64,000 nt of DNA from Caproicibacter fermentans (GTDB lineage Bacteria > Bacillota > Clostridia > Oscillospirales > Acutalibacteraceae), in assembly GCF_009746625.1 (NCBI RefSeq), contig NZ_VWXL01000052.1, positions 124,001-188,000 of the forward strand. The letters are read 5' to 3'. A model generated the notes under the pieces. That model was not told the DNA's origin and searched no databases. It saw only the letters and a program-made list of their open reading frames with translations. This document shows positions 15,449-24,465 of this stretch, piece by piece. The translations under genes were made by a program, and so were the position numbers. Position 1 is the first letter of the stretch. The number at the start of each line of letters is the position of its first letter.

Positions 15449-16071
15449 AAATCGCATTGATCAATGCAAGCCCGAAATTAAAGGACAGCGCCTCCGGCGT
15501 GATTCTGGAAGAATTGAAAGGCCTGCTCGCGGAGCACGCCGTCACGGAGTACGGATTCCACACCCCCGCGCTGCCGGAAAACACGGAGGAGCTGGCGAAT
15601 CAGGACGCGCTGGTGTTCGCGTTCCCGCTTTATGTGGACGGCATTCCCTCCCATCTTCTGAACTGCATGGCAGGTCTGGAGGAATCCTTCCGCAAAAGCG
15701 AGCATCCCCCGACGGTGTACGCCGTTGTCAACTGCGGGTTTTACGAGGGGCTGCAGAACCGGCACGCGCTGCACATGATGCGGAACTGGTGCGAAAAATC
15801 GGGTCTTGTCTGGGGGCGCGGAGTCGGCCTCGGCGGCGGTGGAATGCTGCCGGGCATTGCCAATGTTCCTGCGGGAAAAGGACCAAAAAAGAACTTTTCC
15901 GCCGCACTGAAGCAGTTGGCCGAAAGCGTCGGTACTTTGTCGGGCGGGGAAGATTTGTTTACCAGCCCGAATTATCCCAGAATTGCCTATAAGACGGCGG
16001 CGGAAATCGGCTGGCGGCAGCAGGCTAAGGCAAACGGGTTAGCGACAAAAGATTTGTTTCAAAAGCGGTAG
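15445..16071 (+). CDS. Flavodoxin-fold NAD(P)H-dependent oxidoreductase
   Basis: A 208-residue protein starting 'MKIALINASPK', the phosphate-binding start of the flavodoxin/NADPH-dependent FMN reductase fold, with 'DALVFAFPLYVDGIPS' as the second flavin-contact block and 'VVNCGFYEG' as the third. It shares a 4-bp overlap with the preceding flavoprotein gene. Both are presumably induced when the TetR repressor is released. The substrate is not evident. The region immediately after its stop reads in another frame as the end of an S41 protease. Confidence 0.75.
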   Translation: MKIALINASPKLKDSASGVILEELKGLLAEHAVTEYGFHTPALPENTEELANQDALVFAFPLYVDGIPSHLLNCMAGLEESFRKSEHPPTVYAVVNCGFYEGLQNRHALHMMRNWCEKSGLVWGRGVGLGGGGMLPGIANVPAGKGPKKNFSAALKQLAESVGTLSGGEDLFTSPNYPRIAYKTAAEIGWRQQAKANGLATKDLFQKR

Positions 16072-16072
16072 A

Positions 16073-16360
16073 AATTCTTCGGCGGAGGGCTTTGCCCATT
16101 TTTGCAAGCAGACCGGCTTTGCGACGATCGTCGGGGACCCAACGAACGGTGACGGAATCGGAATCGACCCGCTGATTTTTGTCCTGCCGAACTCGGGAAT
16201 TTGCCTGCGGTTTTCCGCCAGCTTGGGGCTGAACCCGGACGGCGGCAGCAACGAGGAGGTCGGCACAACGCCGGATGTTCCCTGCGAACCGGGGAAAGAC
16301 GCGCTGCAAACCTGCCTGGATTTGATTGAAAAACGGGACGGATCCGAAGCGTCCCTTTGA
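16073..16360 (+). pseudogene. S41-family peptidase remnant (C-terminal fragment)
   Basis: Immediately after the flavoprotein stop, one frame reads for 95 codons without a start: 'NSSAEGFAHFCKQTGFATIV', then 'GDPTNGDGIGIDPL', 'LPNSGICLRFSASLG' and 'EEVGTTPDV', ending at TGA 16358-16360. This is the catalytic end of an S41 tail-specific protease: a Ser-Ala-Glu segment, the V-G-x-x-T-x-G-D-G block and a strand before the final Pro-Asp. The N-terminal two thirds is absent, so the gene was truncated, possibly when the flavoprotein operon inserted. It is a different gene from the S41 homologue at 27265. Confidence 0.75.
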
Positions 16361-16374
16361 ATTGAAAAGGAAGT

Positions 16375-16401
16375 CCGCCGGGCAGCCGGCGGGCTTTTTT
16401 T
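16375..16401 (+). terminator. Intrinsic terminator after the S41 remnant
   Basis: CCGCCGG-GCAG-CCGGCGG followed by GCTTTTTTT. It probably once ended the protease gene and now ends the TetR-flavoprotein operon. Confidence 0.75.
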
Positions 16402-16469
16402 GTCCAACAGTGCCAAAAATTCCGCGTGAGAATTGTGCTGCGCAAAGCAAACAAAATTAACCGGATCCA

Positions 16470-16498
16470 TTGTAATTTTTATAGCAACAAGCTATAAT
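16470..16498 (+). promoter_or_regulatory. Promoter of the EF-G paralogue
   Basis: TTGTAA, 17 bases, TATAAT, about 70 bp before the ATG. Confidence 0.65.
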
Positions 16499-16569
16499 TA
16501 TCATAAATTCGGTTGAGTAATTGGATGTTTGATCTCATGAATTTTCAACCTCTGAAAGGAGCTGCTATT

Positions 16570-18642
16570 ATGAAACAATATGAGGCGAAGCACATTTTAA
16601 ACATTGCGCTCGCGGGACACGGCGGCGCGGGAAAAACCAGCATTGCCGAGGCGATGCTGTATCTTTCCGGCGCCACCGACCGCCTGGGGAAGGTCGGTGA
16701 GGGAAACACCGTCTGCGATTTCGACCCGGAGGAAATCAAACGGAAAACGTCCGTATTGACTTCGGTGGCTCCGCTCGAATGGAAAAACAACAAGATCAAC
16801 CTGCTGGACGCGCCCGGCCTGTTCGATTTTGAGGGCGGCCTGTGCGAGGCGGTCCGAGCCGCCGACTGCATGCTGGTGGCGGTCTCCGGGAAAGACGGCG
16901 TCGCGGTCGGAACCGAAAAGGCCGCAGCCGCGGCGGACGCGCGCGGGCTTTCCAAAATCTTTTTCGTCAACGGCCTGTGCGATGAAAGCGCGGATTTTTA
17001 CAAGGTGTTTGAAAACCTGAAATCCTATTTCGGCCCGTCGGTGTGCCCGGTGGTCGTGCCGTATATCCAGAACGGAAAGGCGAATATCTACGTCAACGTG
17101 CTGGAATACAAGGCGTACGAATACCATGACGGAAAAGCGGTCGAGGTGAAAATGCCGGATATGGGCACGCGGCTGGAGGGCCTGCGCACCGCGATTTACG
17201 AAGCCGTTGCGGAAACGGGCGACGACATGTTCGACAAATATTTTTCCGGCGAGAGCTTTACGCCGGAGGAAGTGATCGTCGGAATCAGCAAGGGCGTGAA
17301 AACCGGGGCGGTCTCCCCCGTGTTCTGCGGAGACGCGCTTCTCTTAAACGGAATTGACCAGCTTTTAAACGGCCTTGTGTGGCTCGCGCCCTCCGCGGCG
17401 GAAAAAAGCGGCGAAACCGGAACGGACGAGGAGGGCAACCCGGTTGAACTTGCGGTGGACGAAACGGCGCCCTCGGCGGCGGTCGTCTTTAAAACCGTCG
17501 CGGACCCGTTTATCGGGAAGTTATCCTACTTAAAAGTCATCGCAGGAAGAATCTCTTCCGACAGCGGGCTGGTCAACTTGACGACGGGCCAGCCGGAACG
17601 CGTCGGGAAGACGATTGTTCCGCGCGGCAAAAAGCAGGAGGACGTCCCGTACCTCGCGGCCGGGGACATCGGCGCGGTGCCGAAGCTTTCGGCGAAAACC
17701 GGCGACACGCTCTGTTCCCCCGAGCGCCGGGTGAAGCTCGCCCCGGTCGAGTACCCGGCTCCCTCCCTTTCCATGGCGGTTCTGCCCAAGGCCAAGGGGG
17801 AAGAGGATAAGGTGGCGCAGGGCATCATACGGCTCACGGAGGAAGACCCCACCCTGCGCTTTTCCACCAACGCGGAAACGCACCAGATGATTGTTTCCGG
17901 CATGGGCGAACAGCATCTGGACGTGCTCGCCTCCAAGCTGAAGAAGAAGTTCGGCGTGGCGATTCAGCTGGAAACGCCCCGGGTCGCTTACCGCGAAACC
18001 ATCCGCAAAAAGGTGCAGGTGCAGGGCAAGTACAAAAAGCAGACCGGCGGCCACGGGCAGTACGGCGACGTCTGGATCGAATTTGAGCCGTGCGAGGCCG
18101 AGGGATTGGAATTCGCGGAACGCGTGGTCGGCGGCTCGGTGCCGAAGAGCTTTTTCCCGGCGGTGGAAAAGGGTCTGCGCGAGTGCATCGAGCGGGGGCC
18201 GCTCGCCGGGTACCCGGTGGTCGGGCTGCGGGCGACGCTTTACGACGGCTCCTATCATCCGGTGGATTCATCCGAAATGTCGTTCAAAATGGCGGCGGCG
18301 CTCGCGTACAAAACCGGGATGCCGAAGGCTTCCCCCGTTCTGCTGGAACCGATCGGCACGCTGCGCTGCACCGTGCCCGACGACAACATGGGCGACCTGA
18401 TGGGCGAAATCAACAAACGGCGCGGCCGCGTGCTTGGCATGGAGCCGGCCGGAGCGGGGACGCAGACCATCGAGGCCGACGTTCCCCAGTCGGAAATGCA
18501 CGACTTTACCACCTTCGTCCGTCAGGTGACGCAGGGCCGCGGCTCGTTTACCTTTACCTTCGCGCGGTATGAGGAGGCTCCGCCGCAGGTCGCGCAGAAG
18601 GTCATGGAATCCTCCACCTCCGCGGAGACCGCGGACGCCTGA
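16570..18642 (+). CDS. Elongation factor G-like GTPase (FusA2 type)
   Basis: A 690-residue EF-G paralogue with G domain, beta-barrel, two alpha-beta domains and domain IV ('QTGGHGQYGDVWIEFEP'). ATG 16570 follows GAAAGGAG; an in-frame TTG at 16513 lacks a site. The P-loop 'AGHGGAGKTS' (15-24), switch I 'NTVCDFDPEE' and G3 'DAPGLFDFEGG' are present. The G4 motif NKxD, which reads guanine, is replaced by N-G-L-C-D (134-138) in 'FVNGLCDESADF'. Guanine specificity may be relaxed or lost. Such second EF-Gs occur beside the true fusA in many bacteria, and their role (recycling, stress or none in translocation) is unsettled. No ribosomal genes flank it. Confidence 0.85.
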   Translation: MKQYEAKHILNIALAGHGGAGKTSIAEAMLYLSGATDRLGKVGEGNTVCDFDPEEIKRKTSVLTSVAPLEWKNNKINLLDAPGLFDFEGGLCEAVRAADCMLVAVSGKDGVAVGTEKAAAAADARGLSKIFFVNGLCDESADFYKVFENLKSYFGPSVCPVVVPYIQNGKANIYVNVLEYKAYEYHDGKAVEVKMPDMGTRLEGLRTAIYEAVAETGDDMFDKYFSGESFTPEEVIVGISKGVKTGAVSPVFCGDALLLNGIDQLLNGLVWLAPSAAEKSGETGTDEEGNPVELAVDETAPSAAVVFKTVADPFIGKLSYLKVIAGRISSDSGLVNLTTGQPERVGKTIVPRGKKQEDVPYLAAGDIGAVPKLSAKTGDTLCSPERRVKLAPVEYPAPSLSMAVLPKAKGEEDKVAQGIIRLTEEDPTLRFSTNAETHQMIVSGMGEQHLDVLASKLKKKFGVAIQLETPRVAYRETIRKKVQVQGKYKKQTGGHGQYGDVWIEFEPCEAEGLEFAERVVGGSVPKSFFPAVEKGLRECIERGPLAGYPVVGLRATLYDGSYHPVDSSEMSFKMAAALAYKTGMPKASPVLLEPIGTLRCTVPDDNMGDLMGEINKRRGRVLGMEPAGAGTQTIEADVPQSEMHDFTTFVRQVTQGRGSFTFTFARYEEAPPQVAQKVMESSTSAETADA

Positions 18643-18740
18643 TCCCGCTTAATTTTTATTTCAGCGGCAGGGCAATGCCGCCGAAACTGAGAATCTTTTC
18701 CGCCCCCCCGGCATATGTATTTGCCTGAGGGGGCGGAATT

Positions 18741-19370
18741 ATGTTTGTAATTTCGGTTAAAACGGGAAAAAGGAAAACAATCGCCGTTCTTGCGGCCGTA
18801 CTTTTGGTGGTCACCGCTGCCATTGTCGCGGTGAAGCTGAACAACTCCGCGCCGGAAGCCGACAACAGCGGCAAAAAATACAGCCTGGCCGCTTCGACCA
18901 ACGAAGAGCGCATCGCCTTTTTTAAGCAGTTTGGCTGGGAGGTAAAGCCGCAGTCGGTTTCCGACGGCGAAGTCACGATCCCGCAGACATTTGACGACGT
19001 CTACACCAAATACAACAACATTCAGCAGGAGCAGGGGCTCGACCTCACCCCCTATGCGGGCAAAACCTGCAAGCAGTGGGTGTATGAAATCACGAATTTC
19101 CCGGAACAGGAGATCATGCGGGGAACTTTGCTCGTCTACGACGGCAAGGTCGTCGGCGGCGACCTCTGCACGCCGGCGCTGGACGGCTTTATGACCGGCT
19201 TTGACGGGCAGCTCGACAGCAACGACTACGGCGTCAACGAACCGACTCTCGCGCGGGGGACCGACGACGCGCTGACCATGGCCCCGGCCCGGACGGTTTC
19301 ATCGGAAGTGGAGGAAGCGCAGTCGAAGGCTTCGTCGGAAATTCCCGCGAACGCGTGGCCGACGGACTGA
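18741..19370 (+). CDS. DUF4830-type membrane-anchored protein
   Basis: A 209-residue protein with a basic N-terminus, one membrane helix at about 12-31 and an extracytoplasmic domain. 'RIAFFKQFGWEV', 'VTIPQTFDDVYTKYNNIQQ', 'GLDLTPYAGK' and 'VYDGKVVGGDLC' match my recollection of DUF4830, found in clostridial proteins of unknown function. The C-terminal tail is Ser/Ala/Glu-rich and probably disordered. ATG 18741 follows a GGGGGCGG site. It lies about 100 bp after the EF-G paralogue, past a weak hairpin (18658-18688), and has a strong terminator behind it. Confidence 0.7.
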   Translation: MFVISVKTGKRKTIAVLAAVLLVVTAAIVAVKLNNSAPEADNSGKKYSLAASTNEERIAFFKQFGWEVKPQSVSDGEVTIPQTFDDVYTKYNNIQQEQGLDLTPYAGKTCKQWVYEITNFPEQEIMRGTLLVYDGKVVGGDLCTPALDGFMTGFDGQLDSNDYGVNEPTLARGTDDALTMAPARTVSSEVEEAQSKASSEIPANAWPTD

Positions 19371-19425
19371 GCAGGCTGAAACCACGGGGCGCGCCCCCAC
19401 CCGGACGGACCGGCAAAAAAAATCA

Positions 19426-19460
19426 GGAGCACAGCGCCCGCCGAACGGGCGCCGTGCTCC
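19426..19460 (+). terminator. Intrinsic terminator
   Basis: GGAGCAC-GCGCCC pairs with GGGCGC-GTGCTCC, then CTTTT. It closes the DUF4830 gene. Confidence 0.8.
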
Positions 19461-19634
19461 CTTTTGCCGGCAAAAACGCTCCGCGCGCGCCGGGTATGGT
19501 AGGGTTTGCATTACTTTTTCCACAGTTCTTTTCACAAACATCAGTTTTGCCGGCGGGGAACATGCCGCCGCGTGCCTGCCGAGGAGTTCACCCTTTGCGA
19601 GGCGCGACAGCCGTTACCCGCAAGAAAACAAAAA

Positions 19635-19672
19635 GCGCCGGTACGGAAAAAGGTCATTCCATACACCGGCGC
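19635..19672 (-). terminator. Conserved hairpin, copy 2 of three
   Basis: GCGCCGGT pairs with ACCGGCGC around an inner GGA/TCC region; leftward it is followed by TTTTTGT. Compared with copy 1 the second pair in from each end has changed on both sides (GCAC/GTGC to GCGC/GCGC), which keeps pairing. The 19461-19634 stretch before it has only weak similarity to the same region of the other copies. Confidence 0.55.
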
Positions 19673-19708
19673 GCGCGCAATCAGGCTGTGGACCATCTTT
19701 CTTCCCTC

Positions 19709-19737
19709 TGTACAAAAACGGAAAAAGGAAGTATAAT
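19709..19737 (+). promoter_or_regulatory. Promoter of cloverleaf RNA, copy 2
   Basis: TGTACA, 17 bases, TATAAT, identical hexamers and spacing to the other copies. Confidence 0.7.
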
Positions 19738-19742
19738 GGTTT

Positions 19743-19838
19743 CTGCAATGCGCGGTGAATTCCGTGGTATATGGAGGCTGGTGCTCCGTATGCAGGGGGC
19801 AGAGTGCGCTAACACTCTGTCTCTGCATTGCGCTTTTT
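19743..19838 (+). ncRNA. Cloverleaf noncoding RNA, copy 2 of three
   Basis: About 96 nt. The closing stem GCAATGC/GCATTGC is perfect here, whereas copy 1 has two mismatches. Inner hairpins are CGG/CCG, GTATATGGAG/CTCCGTATGC and CAGAGTG-CGCTA-ACACTCTG, then CTCTGCATTGCGC and TTTTT. It lies 142 bp upstream of the two-armed element 1. An alternative view is that it is part of a longer transcript running into that element. Confidence 0.65.
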
Positions 19839-19979
19839 ATTTGCCTTGCAATCTCATTATAATCCTTTATTTTCCAAAATTCAACTAAATATTTTTATCG
19901 TATGAAAGCGGCGGCGGTTCGCCGCTTTTATCTTTTAATTTCTTTAATTTTCAACTGCAGCGCGGGCTTTTTTATTTTT

Positions 19980-20794
19980 GGGGCCAAGTGCCCCTTAACC
20001 CTAATGATTTCTATTAATTTACTCTGTCCTCAGGCCGGACAGGGACGCAAAGCGTCTATCGCGCTACGCGGCCTTAATCCTTCTATTTTATTCTTTTTAA
20101 TTCTTCTTGGGGCCAAGTGCCCCTTAACCCAAATTATTTCTTATTTTCAGTTTGTGCTCAGGCCGCACGGGCCCATACTTTCGGTCCCGTACGAAAGTAT
20201 GCAAAGTACGGGTCGGGGGGGACTTCAAACTCCCGTAGGGAGGGCTCCAACCGTCCCCCCCGACGCCCCCCGGCACCTGTCAACGGGAAAAGCAATGTTC
20301 TTAAAGCATTCTGCTTCTCATTGACGACGGGGGCTCCGGAGAAAAGCCACTGCTTTATTTTAGGGAAACTGCAATTCGTTAGCTTGCCTTGACTCAAGCC
20401 GTCGATATTCCAACCTCGCTCAACTTTGGAAAAGCTCACTTTCGATCTCTCAATTTCCTGTGTGCTTTTCTAATAAGCACGCAGAAAACAAATGGGAACC
20501 GTCAAGGAAAAGCACTGCGTTACAAGAACATTTCTGTGTTGTATGACGGTAGTCGGGGGTGTAGGGGGGAGGCCATCCGGCCCTTACTCGCCTACGGCGC
20601 CCACGGCTGAAGAATCGTGTTTTGCTTTACTTTCTCTCGCCGCTCTTGTTACCGACACTTTGGATGCAGCGTCACGCTGCCCCCCCCTACTCAACCTTTG
20701 CCTACTTTCGTTTGAGGACGAAAGTAGGGGCCCGTGCGGTCTGAGGACAAACTAAATAAATTGAAGAAATTATGGTTAAGGGGCACTTTTCCCC
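19980..20794. repeat. Two-armed repeat element 1, bounded by GGGGC...GCCCC hairpins
   Basis: The outer left end (19980-19994) and an inner left end (20109-20123) read GGGGCCAAGTGCCCC then TTAACC. The right end (20780-20794) is the inverted form, preceded by GGTTAA. The inner body has two arms around CTTGACTCAAG (20398-20408). The left arm carries the hairpins CATACTTTC/GAAAGTATG and GTCGGGGGGGAC/GTCCCCCCCGAC. The right arm carries the related CCTACTTTC/GAAAGTAGG and a longer G-run/C-run hairpin. Element 2 at 61928 is the same design in the opposite orientation. Open frames here are not conserved between the elements. Bases 20795-20914 hold only the leader of the next gene. Confidence 0.75.
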
Positions 20795-20914
20795 AGTTTA
20801 GAAAATATTTCTGCTCTGCGGCTGCGAAAGTCGCTTTCTGTCCGGAGAAACCGCCGCCTTGATCTTTTCCGGCGGAACGGATATACTGATTCCGACGGAA
20901 GGGGGACAAAAGGC

Positions 20915-21643
20915 ATGGCGATGCAGCGGCTGGATAAAATCCTGGCTTCCCAGAATCTGGGCAGCCGGAAAGAGGTCGGGGCGATCATTCGTTCCGGGCG
21001 GACGAATGTAAACGGAGTCGCGGTGAAGCGGCCGGAACAGAAAGCGGACCCGGACTCGGACGTGATCACGGTGGACGGCGAAATCCTTGAGTTTAAAAAA
21101 TTTATCTATCTGATGATGAATAAGCCGGTCGGCGTTCTGTCGGCTTCGCGCGACCCGCGCGTCCGCACGGTGGTGGACCTGCTGCCGCCCCGGCTCCGGC
21201 GGCGCGGGATTTTTCCCGCCGGCAGGCTGGATAAGGACACTCGCGGGATGCTCATCCTGACGGACGACGGCGCTTTCGCGCACCGCATGCTCGCCCCGAA
21301 AAGCCATGTGATGAAATGGTATGAGGCGGAGCTGGATTCCCCGGTTTCGCAGGGGGACATCCTTGCGTTCCGCCGGGGCGTGACGCTGGGGAACGGGATG
21401 ACCTGCCTGCCCGCGGAGCTTTCGGTTTTGCGGGAGGGGGAACATCCGCTGGCGCTGGTCAAGGTGAGGGAAGGAAAATTTCACCAGGTTAAACGGATGT
21501 TCCTGGCAAGGGAGAATCTTGTTTTGTCGCTGCGCCGGATACAGATCGGCGGCCTTTCACTGGACCCGAAACTGCCGGAGGGCGCCGTGCGGGAGCTGAG
21601 CCCGGAAGAAGTTTCGCTGGCGCTCGGAGAGGAACATGGATAA
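20915..21643 (+). CDS. RsuA/RluB-family rRNA pseudouridine synthase
   Basis: A 242-residue enzyme with an N-terminal S4 RNA-binding domain ('QRLDKILASQNLGSRKEV', 'GRTNVNG') and a pseudouridine synthase domain. 'GRLDKDTRGMLILTDD' holds the catalytic Asp106; 'LMMNKPVGVLSA' and 'REGKFHQVKRMF' are the other RsuA-type blocks. It isomerises a uridine in 16S or 23S rRNA; the exact site (U516 for RsuA) cannot be read from the sequence. ATG 20915 follows GGAAGGGGG. The gene stands alone directly after repeat element 1. Confidence 0.88.
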   Translation: MAMQRLDKILASQNLGSRKEVGAIIRSGRTNVNGVAVKRPEQKADPDSDVITVDGEILEFKKFIYLMMNKPVGVLSASRDPRVRTVVDLLPPRLRRRGIFPAGRLDKDTRGMLILTDDGAFAHRMLAPKSHVMKWYEAELDSPVSQGDILAFRRGVTLGNGMTCLPAELSVLREGEHPLALVKVREGKFHQVKRMFLARENLVLSLRRIQIGGLSLDPKLPEGAVRELSPEEVSLALGEEHG

Positions 21644-21873
21644 AATGCACGAAAACCAATCGCGTTTTTGCACGTGACCGCGGGCTAAAATTAACGAAAA
21701 TCAAATCTTCGGTTTGTGATTTATCGGATTTATATAAAGCGGCAAAAGAAACTTTGGGTAAAAAGAATCTGTTCTTCCATTGGCAGTTCTGTTATGATGA
21801 TTCCACTGAGAGAAACAGTTTTAGTTTTAAACTGCTTTCTGCTGAGAACGGATGAAACAGGAGGTTTGTGTTT

Positions 21874-22986
21874 ATGGCGAGTGTAACTTTAAAAAATGTT
21901 TATAAAGTTTACAGCGGCAATGTTACGGCGGTAACGGACTTTAATCTGGAAATCAAGGATAAGGAATTCATCATTCTGGTCGGGCCTTCCGGCTGCGGCA
22001 AGTCCACCACGCTGAGGATGATCGCGGGGCTGGAGGAAATCACCAAGGGCGAGCTCTACATCGGCGACTCGCTTTCAAACGATGTGGCGCCGAAAGACCG
22101 CGATATCGCGATGGTGTTCCAGAACTACGCTCTGTACCCGCACATGACGGTTTTCGACAACATGGCGTTTGGCCTGAAGCTGCGCAAAATCCCCAAGGAC
22201 GAAATTAAGCGCCGCGTGGAAGAAGCCGCGCGGAATCTGGATATTTCTCATCTTCTGGACCGCAAGCCGAAGGCTCTTTCCGGCGGGCAGCGGCAGCGTG
22301 TCGCGCTGGGCCGCGCCATCGTCCGCAACCCGAAGGTTTTCCTCCTGGACGAACCGCTTTCCAACCTGGATGCGAAACTGCGCGCCCAGATGAGGACGGA
22401 AATCGCAAAGCTGCACAAAAGACTGGGCACGACTTTCATTTACGTCACGCACGACCAGACGGAGGCCATGACCATGGGCGACCGCATCGTCGTGATGAAG
22501 GACGGTTTCATCCAGCAGGTGGATACGCCGCAGAACCTGTATGATTTCCCGGTGAATCAGTTTGTCGCGGGATTCATGGGCTCGCCGCAGATGAACTTTT
22601 TGGACGGCACCCTGGAAAAGAACGGCTCCAGTTACGAGTTTAAATTCGGCCGGTACAGCATTCCCGTTCCCGCGGACAAAAGCAAGGACGACGCGCTGAA
22701 GGATTACGCCGGCAAGGCGGTTGTTCTCGGAATCCGCCCCGAAAACGTACACGACGAGCCGGAGTTCCTGGAAAAGGCGACCGAGGGCATTGTGGAAACG
22801 GACGTTGAGGTTACCGAGCTGATGGGCGCGGAAACCTACCTGTACTTAAACTGCGAGGGAGTCAACATCACCGCGCGGGTCGACCCCGCGTCGAAGGCAA
22901 AATCCGGCGACCGCATCAAAGTTGCGTTTGAGCTGAACAAGATGCATTTGTTTGACAAGGAAACCGAAAAGACCATTTTAAACTGA
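21874..22986 (+). CDS. ABC transporter ATPase, MsmK/UgpC (carbohydrate CUT1) type
   Basis: A 370-residue ATPase with Walker A 'GPSGCGKST', Q-loop '[11 protein letters not shown]', signature '[14 protein letters not shown]', Walker B '[12 protein letters not shown]' and H-loop 'VTHDQ'. A C-terminal OB-fold regulatory domain ('[14 protein letters not shown]') is typical of CUT1 sugar importers. ATG 21874 has AGGAGG nine bases upstream; the frame also opens at GTG 21868. There are no permease or binding-protein genes nearby. In Firmicutes one such MsmK protein commonly energises several sugar importers, so an orphan gene is normal. Confidence 0.9.
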   Translation: MASVTLKNVYKVYSGNVTAVTDFNLEIKDKEFIILVGPSGCGKSTTLRMIAGLEEITKGELYIGDSLSNDVAPKDRDIAMVFQNYALYPHMTVFDNMAFGLKLRKIPKDEIKRRVEEAARNLDISHLLDRKPKALSGGQRQRVALGRAIVRNPKVFLLDEPLSNLDAKLRAQMRTEIAKLHKRLGTTFIYVTHDQTEAMTMGDRIVVMKDGFIQQVDTPQNLYDFPVNQFVAGFMGSPQMNFLDGTLEKNGSSYEFKFGRYSIPVPADKSKDDALKDYAGKAVVLGIRPENVHDEPEFLEKATEGIVETDVEVTELMGAETYLYLNCEGVNITARVDPASKAKSGDRIKVAFELNKMHLFDKETEKTILN

Positions 22987-23006
22987 GTTGTTCTGCCGGG
23001 CTAACA

Positions 23007-23038
23007 CCGCGCGGGCGCAGACGCGCCCGCGCGGCGTT
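23007..23038 (+). terminator. Intrinsic terminator of the MsmK-type gene
   Basis: CCGCGCGGGCGC-AGAC-GCGCCCGCGCGG... with TTTTT after it. Confidence 0.85.
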
Positions 23039-23125
23039 TTTCTTGGATGGAGAAAATTTCATATGCTTTTTTTCCGCATAAAGCAATATTTTGCTGTTTT
23101 TTTTCCGATAATATGAAAGATACGG

Positions 23126-23154
23126 TTGAAATCTTATTCATCTTTATGTAAAAT
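23126..23154 (+). promoter_or_regulatory. Promoter of the PucR-family regulator
   Basis: TTGAAA, 17 bases, TAAAAT, about 60 bp before the ATG at 23216. Confidence 0.6.
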
Positions 23155-23215
23155 GGATACAGAATGGCTGTTTGTATTAGTTTAAGTTCAGATAGATTGG
23201 AAATGAGGGAATGCC

Positions 23216-24301
23216 ATGTCTAACAGGCTGTTTCAGGGTGTAATCCATCAAATGAAGGATGCGATCGACCGCACCATCGGTGTGATCGACGAAACCTCCG
23301 TAATTATCGCCTGCAGCGAGCTAGGGCGGATCGGGGAAGTGAACGACAGCATCACGGCGGAAACACTGGCCGCGCCCGGTACCTTTGTGGTCAACGGTTA
23401 TACCTACCGGTCTTTCGGCAACCGCCCGCGCCCGGAATACGCGGTGTTTGTTTCAGGCAGCGACCCGGAGGCCGGCCGGTACGCTTCGCTTCTGGCCGTT
23501 TCGCTCAGCAGCATCAAGCAGTACTACGATGAAAAGTACGACCGAAGCAACTTTATTAAAAACGTTATCCTGGACAATATCCTGCCCGGAGACATTTATT
23601 TGAAGGCACGGGAGCTTCGCTTCAATTCAGATGTCAGCCGCGTGTGCATGCTCATCAAAATTACGAACAAATCGGATATTTCTGCTTTTGACGTCATCCA
23701 GAACCTGTTCCCGGACAAGAACAAGGATTTCATCATCAACATCAACGAAACCGACATTGCGCTCGTGAAGGAAGTCAAGCCCGGCATCGAAATGAAAGAC
23801 CTGGATAAGCTGGCGGGGTCGATCGTCGACACGCTCAGCAGCGAGTTTTACACCCACTGCGTCGTCGGCATCGGAACCATCGTTTCGGGCATCAAGGATC
23901 TTGCGCGTTCATTTAAGGAAGCACAGGTCGCGCTGGAGGTCGGAAAGGTGTTCGACACCGAGCGGCTGATCGTCAGCTACGACAACCTGGGCATTGCGCG
24001 TTTGATTTACCAGCTGCCCACAACGCTGTGCGAGGCGTTTTTGAAGGAGGTCTTCAAGCGCGGCTCCATCGATTCGCTGGACCACGAAACCCTGTTTACC
24101 ATTCAGCGCTTCTTTGAAAACAACCTGAATGTTTCCGAAACCTCGCGCAAGCTGTTCGTCCACCGCAACACGCTGGTATACCGTCTGGAGAAGATTAAGA
24201 AAATCACCGGACTGGATCTGCGGGAATTCGAAGACGCCATTATTTTCAAGGTTGCGTTAATGGTAAAGAAATATCTTTCCTCCAACCCGGTTAAATTTTA
24301 A
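23216..24301 (+). CDS. PucR/CdaR-family transcriptional regulator
   Basis: A 361-residue protein. The C-terminal 60 residues ('NNLNVSETSRKLFVHRNTLV', 'RLEKIKKITGLDL') are the PucR-type helix-turn-helix. The middle, with 'VVGIGTIVSGIKDLARSFKE' and 'SYDNLGIARLI', is the GGDEF-like linker domain of the CdaR family. The N-terminal 130 residues are a possible sensory domain. CdaR regulators respond to sugar diacids or purine breakdown products. This one follows the orphan MsmK gene, so a link to carbohydrate uptake is possible, but each gene has its own promoter and terminator. Confidence 0.82.
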   Translation: MSNRLFQGVIHQMKDAIDRTIGVIDETSVIIACSELGRIGEVNDSITAETLAAPGTFVVNGYTYRSFGNRPRPEYAVFVSGSDPEAGRYASLLAVSLSSIKQYYDEKYDRSNFIKNVILDNILPGDIYLKARELRFNSDVSRVCMLIKITNKSDISAFDVIQNLFPDKNKDFIININETDIALVKEVKPGIEMKDLDKLAGSIVDTLSSEFYTHCVVGIGTIVSGIKDLARSFKEAQVALEVGKVFDTERLIVSYDNLGIARLIYQLPTTLCEAFLKEVFKRGSIDSLDHETLFTIQRFFENNLNVSETSRKLFVHRNTLVYRLEKIKKITGLDLREFEDAIIFKVALMVKKYLSSNPVKF

Positions 24302-24359
24302 CAGAATAAAAAATTACAAAAATATTACAAAGTTTTCTAATAAAGAATTATATTATCAG

Positions 24360-24400
24360 AGCCCGTTGGTATTATGTAAACGTACCAACGGGCTTTCTTT
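24360..24400 (+). terminator. Intrinsic terminator of the PucR-family gene
   Basis: AGCCCGTTGGTA pairs with TACCAACGGGCT, then TTCTTTTTT. Confidence 0.88.
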
Positions 24401-24465
24401 TTTGCGCCCCAAAAGTGGTAAAAACAGGGAAAATAATGGGAATTTGAAGATATGGAGAGATGGAA

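Noticed and set aside
19902-20324. 140-codon frame in repeat element 1
   Set aside because: It runs through hairpin repeats, includes the GAKCPLT end twice because of the duplicated end, and is not kept in element 2.
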